64,000 nt of DNA from positions 3,224,001-3,288,000 of the forward strand of contig NZ_CP029397.2 of assembly GCF_001704615.3 (NCBI RefSeq), written 5' to 3'. Positions 17,817 through 27,608 of this stretch are shown here, piece after piece; positions within the stretch are counted from its first letter, which is position 1; the number at the start of each line of letters is the position of its first letter. A model generated the notes under the pieces. The model ran no database searches and was not told the DNA's origin. It saw only the letters and a list, made by a program, of their open reading frames with translations. The stretch comes from Acinetobacter defluvii (GTDB lineage: Bacteria; Pseudomonadota; Gammaproteobacteria; Pseudomonadales; Moraxellaceae). The translations under genes and the position numbers were made by a program.

Positions 17817-19466
17817 TTATTTTTGAAGAAGGACTTTAATTAAGCCTTGTGTTGATGCATCTAAGGCAGATAAATCATGCTGTTGCTGATTTAAAATTGG
17901 CAGTAATTGATTAGCAATTTCCTTACCCTTTTCCACGCCCCACTGATCAAATGGATTAATATTCCACATCACAGACTGAACAAAAACTTTATGTTCATAC
18001 AAAGCAATCAACATCCCTAAACTATAAGGACTTAACTCTTTCATGAGTAGCGTAGTACTCGGCTGATTGCCTTCATATTGTTGGTATTTTGGTAAATCTG
18101 ACAGCTCTTCTTGTTTAAGCGCCTGATTACCAAAAGCCAATAAACGCGATTGCGCTAAACAATTAGACAGTGCTAAATGATGCTGCTCGACCAAAGCTTC
18201 CGCATTTTCTGCATAAGTAAATTGATTGGCATTGTAACGATGGACAGGGGCAATAAAATCACAGCTGACTGCGTGTGTTCCCTGATGCAATAATTGATAA
18301 AAGGCGTGCTGTGCATTTGGACCGACTTCTCCCCACAGAATTGGACAAGTGTCGTATTCCACTTTTTCATTATTGCGCTGAATGGATTTACCATTCGATT
18401 CCATTTCTAACTGTTGTAGATAAGCAGCAAAATATTTTAAGCGTCCATCATAAGGAAGTACGGCATGCGTTTGAATATTTAAAAAATTATTATTCCAAAC
18501 CCCGAGCATCGCCATAAGCACAGGTAAATTTTCTGAAAAATCAGCCTGCTGAAAGTGCTCATCCATCGCATAAGCGCCTGCCAATAATTGCTTAAATCCA
18601 TTTACACCAATGGTCAAAGCAATTGGTAAACCAATACAAGACCAGAGTGAATAGCGACCACCGACCCAGTCCCAAAGTAAGAGTTGATTATCAGGTGTAA
18701 TCCCCCATGCGGACATTTTCTCAGGTTTGGTCGAAACCCCGATGAAATGATTTTTTAGAATCCCTTCGCATTGTCCCAAGGCTTTTTCAAGCCATTGACG
18801 CACTGTTTGTGCATTCGATAATGTATCAATCGTACCAAAAGACTTTGAAGAAATAATAAAGAGCGTGGTTTCTGGACGTAATTGATGTAATAGTTCTGAA
18901 AGCTGGCTTCCATCCATCGTAGACACAAAATGTACATTTAAGGGCTTCACAGTATGCACTTTATAATCTGAAAGCGCATGGGTGACCATCAAAGGCCCTA
19001 AATCTGACCCCCCCACCCCAATATTGACCACATCTTGAATCACCTCGCCTGTCACACCACGATATTGCCCTGCATGGATTTTTTCAACTAAAGCATACAT
19101 TCGTTCTAGTTGTTCATGTACAGCTTTCACAACATGATGAGGGTTTTGTATCGGCTGACGTAAAGCCCAATGCATTGCTGCACGTTGTTCCGTATAATTA
19201 ATCTGTTCTTCGGAAAATAAATATTTGATCCATTGACCTAAATCTTTAGACTTCGCAAATTGAATCAACGTTTGAAGTACGGCTTGATCAATACGATGTT
19301 TACTAAAATCAAATGTGAGATCTTGGTATTGCACAGAATACTGTTCAAAACGATTCTTTTCGCTTTCAAATAATTGATTTAAATGAATATTTTTTTGTAA
19401 AGCTGCTAATTGTTTTAATTGCTGTGCAACATCTGCTTGCAAAGGAAATTGCTCAATATTACTCAT
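17817..19466 (-). CDS. pgi: Glucose-6-phosphate isomerase
   Basis: Pgi (gpi in K-locus nomenclature) interconverts glucose 6-phosphate and fructose 6-phosphate, linking central metabolism to the sugar-nucleotide genes. The 549-residue protein carries [12 protein letters not shown] near residue 148, [15 protein letters not shown] near 205, [13 protein letters not shown] near 268, and the C-terminal site [10 protein letters not shown]. Its ATG overlaps the ugd stop by 4 bases. The gene is a normal member of Acinetobacter capsule loci. Confidence 0.96.
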   Translation of the reverse strand: MSNIEQFPLQADVAQQLKQLAALQKNIHLNQLFESEKNRFEQYSVQYQDLTFDFSKHRIDQAVLQTLIQFAKSKDLGQWIKYLFSEEQINYTEQRAAMHWALRQPIQNPHHVVKAVHEQLERMYALVEKIHAGQYRGVTGEVIQDVVNIGVGGSDLGPLMVTHALSDYKVHTVKPLNVHFVSTMDGSQLSELLHQLRPETTLFIISSKSFGTIDTLSNAQTVRQWLEKALGQCEGILKNHFIGVSTKPEKMSAWGITPDNQLLLWDWVGGRYSLWSCIGLPIALTIGVNGFKQLLAGAYAMDEHFQQADFSENLPVLMAMLGVWNNNFLNIQTHAVLPYDGRLKYFAAYLQQLEMESNGKSIQRNNEKVEYDTCPILWGEVGPNAQHAFYQLLHQGTHAVSCDFIAPVHRYNANQFTYAENAEALVEQHHLALSNCLAQSRLLAFGNQALKQEELSDLPKYQQYEGNQPSTTLLMKELSPYSLGMLIALYEHKVFVQSVMWNINPFDQWGVEKGKEIANQLLPILNQQQHDLSALDASTQGLIKVLLQK

Positions 19467-20710
19467 GAACGACCAACTCCTTGATATGCAAAACCTTGTG
19501 CTTTGACATATATGGGATCGTAAATATTACGACCATCTAAAATTAAAGGATGCCGCATTTTCTGCTTAAGTTGGACATAGTCTGGACTCCAGTATTGCGC
19601 CCATGCGGTCATCAAGCACAGCGCATCTGCGTTATCAACTGCTTGATATTGATCATTACACAAGATTAAATCAGTACGAGTTCCATACATATTTTCAATT
19701 TCTTTTAAGGCTTGAGGATCATGTAACTGTACTCTAACACCTTGCGCCCATAACGCTTGTAACATCACATGAATCGGTGCATTTTGAATACTTGAGGTAT
19801 TTTCTTTAAAAGAAGCCCCCCAAATCGCAACAGTTTTACCCTTTAAATGACTATGATAATAATTCCATAACTTTCTAAATAAAACTTCTTTTTGCTGCTC
19901 ATTAATATTCCACACTTGCTCTAACAAATGACTACGCACACCTGTATCAGACACCGTATTGGATAAAGTCAAAATATCATGTGAAAAGTTTTCACCCCCA
20001 AAGCCTGTACCTGGGGATAAATAGGTTGCACCAATCCGACTGTCAGCAGCTAAACCCTGACGTACATTACTAATATCTATGCCTAATTTTTCTGAAACAG
20101 CAGCCAAATCATTCATAAAACTAATGCGGGTGGCTAACATCCCTGAGATGCTGAGTTTGGTAAATTCTGCATCTAAAATCGGCATAAACAAGAATTGATG
20201 TTTGGCTTGAAAAATAGGACGCAGTAGTTCACCCATCAATTGTTGTGTTTCAACTTGATCTACACCAACGATGACTTGTTTAAGTGCTGTAAAGCTTTGG
20301 ACTGCATTTCCTTCTTGAATCACATCAGGTAAATACGCCCAATAATCATTGGGTAAGATGCTTTTTAATTGTTGAGTGCCCTGCAAGCCAAATGTTGAAC
20401 CATTTATCATCAACTTAGGATGAATCAATGCTGAAAGTTGGATTTTTTTTGCAACTTCTAAAGCAATATCTACTTCTGTAGGAGTAAATGAAAATAAATA
20501 AACATCTTGATCTAAGCTCAGTTGATCAAATGTAAGTATTTTTAAAAAACCAAGTTTAACTTGACGTTCGATCAATTGATTGACTTGTTCATCTTGATAA
20601 TTCAGTGTTTTTTGTGAGTGTAAGCACCACGAAACTTGATGTCCAAATTCTGCCATCAAACCTGCCAGTACGCCTGCTTGTAAAGTCGTACCAAAAACAC
20701 TAATTTTCAT
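19463..20710 (-). CDS. ugd: UDP-glucose dehydrogenase-like protein lacking the catalytic cysteine
   Basis: By position (between gpi and galU) and overall similarity this is the K-locus Ugd, expected to oxidise UDP-glucose to UDP-glucuronate. The 415-residue protein has the three-domain dehydrogenase layout, but key residues differ. The FGGSCFPKD active-site loop reads [10 protein letters not shown] (236-245), replacing the catalytic Cys by N241 and the Lys by H244. The N-terminal nucleotide loop is [13 protein letters not shown] instead of GxGxxG. From memory the A. baumannii K-locus protein shares this, so it is probably a lineage feature and not a mutation here. Whether it makes UDP-GlcA is open. 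Confidence 0.8.
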   Translation of the reverse strand: MKISVFGTTLQAGVLAGLMAEFGHQVSWCLHSQKTLNYQDEQVNQLIERQVKLGFLKILTFDQLSLDQDVYLFSFTPTEVDIALEVAKKIQLSALIHPKLMINGSTFGLQGTQQLKSILPNDYWAYLPDVIQEGNAVQSFTALKQVIVGVDQVETQQLMGELLRPIFQAKHQFLFMPILDAEFTKLSISGMLATRISFMNDLAAVSEKLGIDISNVRQGLAADSRIGATYLSPGTGFGGENFSHDILTLSNTVSDTGVRSHLLEQVWNINEQQKEVLFRKLWNYYHSHLKGKTVAIWGASFKENTSSIQNAPIHVMLQALWAQGVRVQLHDPQALKEIENMYGTRTDLILCNDQYQAVDNADALCLMTAWAQYWSPDYVQLKQKMRHPLILDGRNIYDPIYVKAQGFAYQGVGRS

Positions 20711-20733
20711 TGTTCACCTAAGTTTTTAAATAT

Positions 20734-21609
20734 TTATAGCTTTAATTCTTGAATCAGCTGTTTAAACTCTTCACCTAATTTTGGATGCTCAATACCATAA
20801 TGTAAAACAGCTTTTAAGTAACCAATTTTACTACCACAGTCAAAAGTTTGACCTTTCATACGATAGGCTTCAACTTTAGCCCTATTTTGTAAGGTCGCAA
20901 TTGCGTCTGTCAGTTGAATTTCATTACCCGCACCTTTAGGCGTATTTTCTAAAAGCTGCATAATCTCAGCTGGTAGCACATAACGTCCAACCACAGATAA
21001 ATTGGATGGTGCAGTCCCCACCGCAGGCTTTTCCACAATCCCTTGCATCACGATACTTTCGCCTTCATTCGGGGATTGAGCCACATCCACAATGCCGTAT
21101 TGATCTACCAAATGCTCGGGTACAGCTTCAACCATAATTTGTGCAGCATGAGAGACTTCAAAACGCTGAATCATTAAAGATAAATCATTTTTTTCATCTG
21201 TATCTTTCACCAGTACGTCAGGTAACAACACCGCAAAGGCTTCATGTCCAACAATATCTTTAGCACACAGTACTGCATGTCCTAAACCCAAGGGTTGCGG
21301 TTGTCGTACACTCACCACACTAACATTTTTAGGCAAAATTTCTGTAATTTCTTTGAGTAAGTCATACTTTTTTTTGTTTTCTAAGGTCGTTTCTAACTCA
21401 AAATGACGATCAAAATAGTTTTCAATAGACGCTTTTGACGAATGTGTGACTAAAATAATTTGTTCGATACCTGCGGCAACTGCCTCTTTGACCACATATT
21501 CTATGGCTGGACGATCAACCACTGTCACCATTTCTTTAGGAATAGATTTACTTGCAGGTAAAAAACGCGTGCCTAAACCTGCTACAGGAAGAATTGCTTT
21601 TTTGATCAT
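20734..21609 (-). CDS. galU: UTP-glucose-1-phosphate uridylyltransferase
   Basis: GalU makes UDP-glucose from glucose 1-phosphate and UTP, supplying the epimerase and dehydrogenase encoded next to it. The N-terminal nucleotidyltransferase motif is LPVAGLGTRFLPASK with IPKEM following; LPDVLV and GIVEKP mark the sugar site. The ATG at 21609 gives 291 residues, the usual length, in preference to a GTG one codon upstream. It is co-directional with itrA upstream and ugd downstream. Confidence 0.96.
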   Translation of the reverse strand: MIKKAILPVAGLGTRFLPASKSIPKEMVTVVDRPAIEYVVKEAVAAGIEQIILVTHSSKASIENYFDRHFELETTLENKKKYDLLKEITEILPKNVSVVSVRQPQPLGLGHAVLCAKDIVGHEAFAVLLPDVLVKDTDEKNDLSLMIQRFEVSHAAQIMVEAVPEHLVDQYGIVDVAQSPNEGESIVMQGIVEKPAVGTAPSNLSVVGRYVLPAEIMQLLENTPKGAGNEIQLTDAIATLQNRAKVEAYRMKGQTFDCGSKIGYLKAVLHYGIEHPKLGEEFKQLIQELKL

Positions 21610-21632
21610 CACTTTATATCAACTTTTCAAAA

Positions 21633-22268
21633 TTAAACTTTCGACTTTAAGTCATTTTTAGTTTTTTCTTCTGGCGAAGGATTATTACCTTTAAACAATG
21701 AAGGACCAACATGACCTGGTGCATTGATACCATCACGATTTGCCATGACTGCAACCGTTTTAAACATGATTTTAAAGTCAACCAATACACTTTGATTATC
21801 CACATACCACACATCACATTTAAAGCGCTCTTCATAGTCAAGTTCATTACGACCACTAATTTGTGCTAAACCTGTCATACCAGGGCGTACTTCTAATCGT
21901 CTCGCTTGTTCAGGTGAATATAATTCAACAAATTCTTTTAACATTGGCCGTGGACCAACCACACTCATATCACCTTTGAGGACGTTAATCAATTGCGGCA
22001 TTTCATCTAGGCTGGTAGAACGTAGTTTTTGACCAAATGGTGTAATACGTTGTTCATCTGGCAACGGATTACCTTGAGTATCATTCGCATCTTTCATAGA
22101 GCGAAACTTCATCATCTTAAATAGTTTACCATCTTTACCAGGGCGTTCTTGGTAAAAAAAGATTGGAGAACCTAGGTTTTTTCGTACTTTATAAGCAACA
22201 ATTAAAAAAATTGGCGACAAAATAATTAATGCCGTCAAGGATATAACAATGTCAACTAAACGTTTCAT
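21633..22268 (-). CDS. itrA: Initiating sugar-phosphate transferase (ItrA type)
   Basis: This 211-residue protein is the catalytic half of a WbaP/PglC-type polyprenyl-phosphate hexose-1-phosphate transferase. It transfers the first sugar phosphate of the K unit to undecaprenyl phosphate at the inner membrane. It has a single membrane segment near the N-terminus ([20 protein letters not shown]), then [36 protein letters not shown] and [14 protein letters not shown]. Its size and form match the ItrA2/ItrA3 class, which starts with an N-acetylhexosamine (family knowledge); which one cannot be read from the sequence. Confidence 0.9.
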   Translation of the reverse strand: MKRLVDIVISLTALIILSPIFLIVAYKVRKNLGSPIFFYQERPGKDGKLFKMMKFRSMKDANDTQGNPLPDEQRITPFGQKLRSTSLDEMPQLINVLKGDMSVVGPRPMLKEFVELYSPEQARRLEVRPGMTGLAQISGRNELDYEERFKCDVWYVDNQSVLVDFKIMFKTVAVMANRDGINAPGHVGPSLFKGNNPSPEEKTKNDLKSKV

Positions 22269-22284
22269 TCGTTAATACACCACC

Positions 22285-23112
22285 CTATTTTTCAACTTTT
22301 TTTCGAAGAAAAGTATTATAAATTTTTCCAAGCATCGAACTTGGTAATAACCTAAAGGTTGATCTTATAAGAAAAAGTATATTAGCATGAATTGGATTTT
22401 GTAACTTCAATTCTTTTTTTAAATTTAGTAATTGTTTTTCACTCTTGATATATTCAAACCCTTTTCGGCGAGCATGCATGCCATTGTCTATACGCGCATA
22501 AACCAAAATATCTTCCAAATTTTGAATTTTATAACCTTTGGCAATCACACGTAAAAATAAATTGTAGTCTTCCATCCACATGTGGTGTTGGTAACCACCA
22601 ACTTCCAATATCTTGGTTTTTCTATAGGCGATTGTCATATTGTTGAATGGGCTTTGTCGCTCCGCATATTTGCGTAAAGCATCATGACTTAATGGAACTT
22701 TTCGCATACCTGATGGTGAGTGTACATCTTCGACAAATTCTGTAATTTGCCCACCAAGAATGACCAATTCAGAATCTTCTTCAAATACTGCAATTTGTTT
22801 TTCAAAACGATCTGGAACTGATATATCATCTGTATCCACAATACACACAATTTCATGACTACATTGTTGCAGACCAATATTTTTCGCTTTTCCTGTACCT
22901 ACATTTTGAGCAAGTTGAGTAATTTTTAAAATATCACCAATCTTTGCTTGCCATTGTGCAATAACTCGGTCTAATTCAGCTGTTAAAGGACCATCTTCAA
23001 CCATAATAATTTCAGATGGTTTCAATGTTTGATGATCCCATATACTTTCCATACAGGTATTAAAGTGTTGAGGTTGCTCTTTGTGATAAATAGAAATCAG
23101 GACTGAGAACAT
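22285..23112 (-). CDS. Family 2 glycosyltransferase (capsule)
   Basis: This 275-residue GT-A protein opens with VLISIYHKEQPQHF and has the metal-binding acidic cluster IVDTDDISVPDRF near residue 91, followed by the acceptor-side region MWMEDYNLFLR near 180. It should add one sugar of the K unit on the cytoplasmic face using a UDP-sugar. The sugar and linkage cannot be inferred. It sits between a GT4 gene (4 bases upstream) and itrA, in the usual place for K-unit transferases. Confidence 0.88.
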   Translation of the reverse strand: MFSVLISIYHKEQPQHFNTCMESIWDHQTLKPSEIIMVEDGPLTAELDRVIAQWQAKIGDILKITQLAQNVGTGKAKNIGLQQCSHEIVCIVDTDDISVPDRFEKQIAVFEEDSELVILGGQITEFVEDVHSPSGMRKVPLSHDALRKYAERQSPFNNMTIAYRKTKILEVGGYQHHMWMEDYNLFLRVIAKGYKIQNLEDILVYARIDNGMHARRKGFEYIKSEKQLLNLKKELKLQNPIHANILFLIRSTFRLLPSSMLGKIYNTFLRKKVEK

Positions 23113-23115
23113 ATA

Positions 23116-24156
23116 TTACCCCTCTAAAACTCTATCATGCCACAAATGAAGTATCTGATCAGCTTGGTATTTTTCTGCATTTATTTTGGAATTTTCAGAG
23201 TATTTTATTAATAAATCACTTGATTGGGCCAACTCTAATATACTACCAGCCAACATATTAATATTCTGATCTTCTACCAAAATTCCATTATACCTATCTT
23301 CAATGACATCAGAGGGTCCAAAAGGGCAATCATAGGAAACTATAGGCAAACCAAAACTTTGGGCTTCAATAAGAACCATTGGCAGGCCTTCATATTTTGA
23401 AGACATTACAAAAAAATCAGAATTTAAATAAACCTCTTTAACATCTGATGTTACACCTCTTAAATAAACATTGAGTAATGAGTGTTCTTCTATATATGTT
23501 TTAAGCAACTCTTTTTGTTCTCCCTCTCCATAAATATTTAATGTCCACTCAGGTAACTTTGTTGCAATCAACTCCCAAGCTTTTAAAAGATGAATATAAT
23601 TTTTTTGATCAGTCAAACGCCCTACTGTTACGATATTTTTTTTCAGGGGTTTACTATCTGCAAAAATTTCAAATGGTGAGAAATTAGGAATGACTTCGAC
23701 ATTATTATGTATTTTTCTGAATTGCTTTCCATCATTAGCTGTTAAAACAACAACCTGATGAATTCTTGGATAGCAAAATTTACTGAGTAACTGTACCGTA
23801 TTTGGACGACTGACAAATGAAACATGTTCCAATGAAACTATTTTTTTTCGTTGATTTAGTGGAAGTAAAGAACATAATAGTGTTAGTTTCCCCATATTAT
23901 GGATAATTATTTTATCATAATTATTATTCTTTAAATGTTGTTTTAACTTTTTATAAAATTCAAAAAAATTGCCATCCAATGCTATTACATTAACATATTC
24001 AGAAACACTATAAGCACAAGTAGAGTGTGTAGATTCCCTATTTACAATAGCAACTTGATAAGAACTATTTTTTGCAATTTTATTGGCTAACTCAACAGCC
24101 ACTCTTTCTGAGCCTGATTTATTTTTTAAGGAATTTATTAAAAATAATATTTTCAT
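23116..24156 (-). CDS. Family 4 glycosyltransferase (capsule)
   Basis: This 346-residue GT-B fold transferase shows the GT4 C-terminal nucleotide-sugar site: TVGRLTDQKNYIHLLKAW near residue 175 and the E-x7-E motif in YEGLPMVLIEAQSFGLP near 260. It is a retaining enzyme by family. It should form an internal linkage of the K unit; donor and acceptor are unknown. It is strongly A/T-rich, like wzy beside it (the two genes abut), a sign that this part of the locus was acquired by exchange. Confidence 0.88.
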   Translation of the reverse strand: MKILFLINSLKNKSGSERVAVELANKIAKNSSYQVAIVNRESTHSTCAYSVSEYVNVIALDGNFFEFYKKLKQHLKNNNYDKIIIHNMGKLTLLCSLLPLNQRKKIVSLEHVSFVSRPNTVQLLSKFCYPRIHQVVVLTANDGKQFRKIHNNVEVIPNFSPFEIFADSKPLKKNIVTVGRLTDQKNYIHLLKAWELIATKLPEWTLNIYGEGEQKELLKTYIEEHSLLNVYLRGVTSDVKEVYLNSDFFVMSSKYEGLPMVLIEAQSFGLPIVSYDCPFGPSDVIEDRYNGILVEDQNINMLAGSILELAQSSDLLIKYSENSKINAEKYQADQILHLWHDRVLEG

Positions 24157-25470
24157 CTATTTCAATCTCAAAAAAAACATACATATTAAACTAAAAACTA
24201 AAGTGCCTATAGTAAAAAAATCTGTAATTGACCCTACTAAAAATAATGCCTGCACCTTATATAAAAACTTAAAAGATATAAATGAATAAATAATATTTTT
24301 ACATTTAATACCTAAATACAATAAATAGCAAAGAAATCCAAAAAAAGCCCCCCAAAGAAAATTTAGGAGAGCTCCAAGCCAATAACCAAAATAATAAACA
24401 TGATTAAAAAACCCAGACATAGTAAATTTACTCTGCGTCTCAAATCTAGCATCAACTAAAGACTTACTAGACACCTGATCCATTAAATAATATGTTCCAG
24501 ATTCACGATCTGACTCCCCAATACCCAAATATTTTTTAACAACTAAATCTAAATCTTTGGGTGAATTATTAGAGAGTAAATCTAATCCCCACCACATTTG
24601 AGGTTGCAAAGAGGCTCTCATTAATATGCTTTCTTTTGGGTCTGAGTTTACATCAACATTAGAAAAATTCTTATATAGTGTAAAACTTAATAATGAAACT
24701 ACCAAAAATGAAATAAGTATTTTTTTATGGAAACTAATTTTCACTTTAAATTTTAGCTTATTAACTAAAAATGGTAAAAAGAAAAAGAAAACAGAATAAA
24801 CTAAACCTGTCATTCTTTCCCCCATTAAAATAATGCATGCGATAACAGCTAAGTAAAGAAAAATATAGACTTTATTTTTTTCTTGAGAGTATAGCAACCC
24901 TAAAACAAAATTTAACTGGATTAATAAATAAACTAGAACTCCACCCCATGATGGTGCATAAAATGCCCAATAATCATTTCTATGAATCCCATACTGAAAG
25001 GGAACACCATATCTTACAGCTATTAATAACAAAATTGAAATAAATATCAATATAATTGCAATCAAAGCTTTATTTATCAAATAATTACTTATATTTGATA
25101 AATCCAATACTCTTAATGTACTTTTTTTAAAAAAAATATAACTAAAAGTCATACCTAAAAAAAACATTAAAACTTGAATCAATGCTTTACTTGGTAAGTT
25201 GATAGCATAACTCTGTTGTCCTATCTCAATCAAAAAAATGCCATACTCTAAAAAAATACTAATAATTAAAGTTGTTGTTATAGCCATAAGCATATAACCA
25301 GAAATATAAACTAATTCAGGTATAGTCTTATAAACAAAAAAAAGAGTTGATAAAAAAATAAATATTGAAAATATGCAAGTAAAAATATTTAAAGGAGTAT
25401 TTAGTGAAAATATTAATAAAATAATAGATAATGAAAATGAAAAAATAGAGCCTATTAACATTTTTTGCAT
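24157..25470 (-). CDS. wzy: Capsule repeat-unit polymerase Wzy
   Basis: This 437-residue integral membrane protein has about ten to twelve hydrophobic helices and a large periplasmic loop near residues 265-350 (ending before FTMSGFFNHVYYFGYWLG). It lacks other domains. Together with its place between transferase genes, this identifies the O-antigen/K-unit polymerase Wzy, which joins lipid-linked repeat units in the periplasm. Wzy sequences are too divergent to predict the linkage. It is one of the most A/T-rich genes in the window. Confidence 0.82.
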   Translation of the reverse strand: MQKMLIGSIFSFSLSIILLIFSLNTPLNIFTCIFSIFIFLSTLFFVYKTIPELVYISGYMLMAITTTLIISIFLEYGIFLIEIGQQSYAINLPSKALIQVLMFFLGMTFSYIFFKKSTLRVLDLSNISNYLINKALIAIILIFISILLLIAVRYGVPFQYGIHRNDYWAFYAPSWGGVLVYLLIQLNFVLGLLYSQEKNKVYIFLYLAVIACIILMGERMTGLVYSVFFFFLPFLVNKLKFKVKISFHKKILISFLVVSLLSFTLYKNFSNVDVNSDPKESILMRASLQPQMWWGLDLLSNNSPKDLDLVVKKYLGIGESDRESGTYYLMDQVSSKSLVDARFETQSKFTMSGFFNHVYYFGYWLGALLNFLWGAFFGFLCYLLYLGIKCKNIIYSFISFKFLYKVQALFLVGSITDFFTIGTLVFSLICMFFLRLK

Positions 25471-26418
25471 CTAAAAAGCTCCTTTTTCTAAGAAAACAAA
25501 ACCTTTTTCATTAAAAAGATTATAGACTCCTAAATATTTTCCTTTAATTTCAGGAAAAATAGTAATATAAACAGTTAAATTCTTATGTTCAACATTTAAA
25601 ACAGCTGTACTTAACAAGGTATAAACCTCTACACTATATCCACTTATTAATAATTCAACTACATAATCCTCAAATATAAGTGGTGTATGAATATAAGTAA
25701 AACCATCATACTGTTTTTTCTCTCTTGGATGAGGGAGATAATGATCTACAGCATGCTCTTTTAAAAATTTAAATATTTTATCTTCATTTTTAAAATTTAA
25801 ATCTTCGAGCGGTTGTCCCAAATAAATTTTTATCGACTTATTGGGGATAGTTTCAATATTTAAATCCATCAACTTCACAGGTTTAAGGGGTTGAGTAATA
25901 TTTTCAAAACCTTCATAAATCGTATGATGCAATACACTTGCATCAATCACTTTCTGAGTATGGTAAGTATTTCCTAAGAATCTTAAAATGCCATACTGTA
26001 AAACACTTTTTTTCGGAAACACATAATACGTACTTTTTTTATAAATATTGGCTGTGCCGTCATCAAAAGTATGAATCTCATTTTTTTTCAGCAATGACAA
26101 TAACAAGTGAAAAAAAGGATTATCCACACTTGCTAAAAACACCGTGTCATAATTGATCTTTGTAATTCTATTTATAAATAAACGATATTTAGCAAATTCA
26201 AAAATTCGCCTAATTTTGCCTTGCGACTCTACGATATAACGATAAGAAATATCACACTTTTCACTAATCTTAGTGAAATAGTGATTATATTTTTCATTGT
26301 CATTATATGAAAAACATAAAACATCATAGATCCCAGGATTATCATCTATAATTTTTGATGCAATCATCATTTGCAATGGTGTTAGGCAAATCAAGAGATT
26401 CTTATTTTTCATTGACAT
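25471..26418 (-). CDS. GT52-type (sialyltransferase-like) glycosyltransferase, probable pseudaminic acid transferase
   Basis: This 315-residue protein resembles family 52 sialyltransferase-like enzymes: it opens with NLLICLTPLQMMIASKII, has FDDGTANIYK near residue 118, YLPHPREKK near 222, and a late LLSTAVLNVEH segment. These motifs bind CMP-nonulosonates in relatives. Since the locus encodes a full CMP-pseudaminic acid pathway and the other two transferases are GT2 and GT4, this is the best candidate for adding Pse to the K unit (inference). GGGGGTG precedes the ATG at 26418, which overlaps the wzx end by 17 bases. Confidence 0.75.
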   Translation of the reverse strand: MSMKNKNLLICLTPLQMMIASKIIDDNPGIYDVLCFSYNDNEKYNHYFTKISEKCDISYRYIVESQGKIRRIFEFAKYRLFINRITKINYDTVFLASVDNPFFHLLLSLLKKNEIHTFDDGTANIYKKSTYYVFPKKSVLQYGILRFLGNTYHTQKVIDASVLHHTIYEGFENITQPLKPVKLMDLNIETIPNKSIKIYLGQPLEDLNFKNEDKIFKFLKEHAVDHYLPHPREKKQYDGFTYIHTPLIFEDYVVELLISGYSVEVYTLLSTAVLNVEHKNLTVYITIFPEIKGKYLGVYNLFNEKGFVFLEKGAF

Positions 26419-27607
26419 ATTTCACCCCCCACCACAACACAACCAACAATACCAAATTGCTGACCAACAATGCATATGGTATCAGTTCTATAGAACGCAC
26501 TGAAAACATAAATAAAAATACAATATAAACAACAGATGAAATAAGCGTAATTTTCGAAATCAGCATATTTTTTCCATAAAAGAAAAAATAATTCACCAAG
26601 ATTAAATACGGTAAATTTGCACCATAGCCCAACAAATACATCACCACATAATATTTTGATTCTGCATACTTTTCACCCAAAAACCACGTATAAACACTTT
26701 CAGGTAACACAAAACCTATCACGGCAGGAATTATACACAAGGGTATACAAAGAAGTGTATATTTCTTGATAGTCTGAATTGATAACTTCTGATCTTTCAA
26801 ATTCTGATAGTAATAAGGCACAATTGCTTTATTCAATGCCATTAAGATAATTGGTAATACAGCAGCAACTTGCACCCCTGCGGAGTAAATTCCCAATTCT
26901 GCTTTGGAATATTGCTCATAAATAAACAGACGATCCAATTGGCCTTTGATGAAAAAACTCGATTGATGCAAAATTAAAGGCACACCAAAAGAAAAAATAT
27001 ACAAAGCACTCAATTTGAGACGCTGGGTAGTAATCCTATTCTCACCTGAAAATAAATTGCCCAATACCATACTGGCAATAAAAAATGTCAATGCATTGGC
27101 GACAACAATCGCAAGAACACGATATGCCACCAAATCATTTTGGAACCATTCCAATGCTGCAACAGTAAAAATAACATTTGTTAAAGACAAAATAATTTGG
27201 ATGGTAATATATTTTAATGGTTGCTTCTGGCATTGGCGTAAAGCGAGCTGAACATTCACAAATGATTGGAACATGGTGGCCAAAACAATGTAAGCCATAA
27301 TTTCAGCTTGAAAGAACCAACAACCTATCAATAGTAGTGCAGAGATTACGATATTGTATAAATAACCTGCTGTCACCACTGTATTTAATGCTTTCTTACC
27401 ATAAAAGTAAAAATAGCGTGTCACTGCACCTTCTTGACTCAATCCAATAAATACACCAAATAAGGCTAACCATGTAAGATAATAGGATAATTCACCAAAC
27501 CCCTCTGGTCCCAATTTTCGTGTCAAATAGGGCAACATAAGAAAAGGGAGACTTTTCGCAAAAAGCTCCCCTGCAAGATAAATAACACTATCTTTTACAA
27601 TACGCAT
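26402..27607 (-). CDS. wzx: Capsule repeat-unit flippase Wzx
   Basis: This 401-residue MOP-superfamily transporter has about twelve predicted membrane helices and the typical opening KDSVIYLAGELFAKSLPFLM followed by PYLTRKLGPEGFGELSYYLT. It moves undecaprenyl-linked K units to the periplasmic face. It lies directly downstream of pseI and upstream of the GT52 gene. In Acinetobacter loci with nonulosonic acids wzx commonly follows the synthase, which fits. Confidence 0.9.
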   Translation of the reverse strand: MRIVKDSVIYLAGELFAKSLPFLMLPYLTRKLGPEGFGELSYYLTWLALFGVFIGLSQEGAVTRYFYFYGKKALNTVVTAGYLYNIVISALLLIGCWFFQAEIMAYIVLATMFQSFVNVQLALRQCQKQPLKYITIQIILSLTNVIFTVAALEWFQNDLVAYRVLAIVVANALTFFIASMVLGNLFSGENRITTQRLKLSALYIFSFGVPLILHQSSFFIKGQLDRLFIYEQYSKAELGIYSAGVQVAAVLPIILMALNKAIVPYYYQNLKDQKLSIQTIKKYTLLCIPLCIIPAVIGFVLPESVYTWFLGEKYAESKYYVVMYLLGYGANLPYLILVNYFFFYGKNMLISKITLISSVVYIVFLFMFSVRSIELIPYALLVSNLVLLVVLWWGVKYVNEK

Positions 27608-27608
27608 T

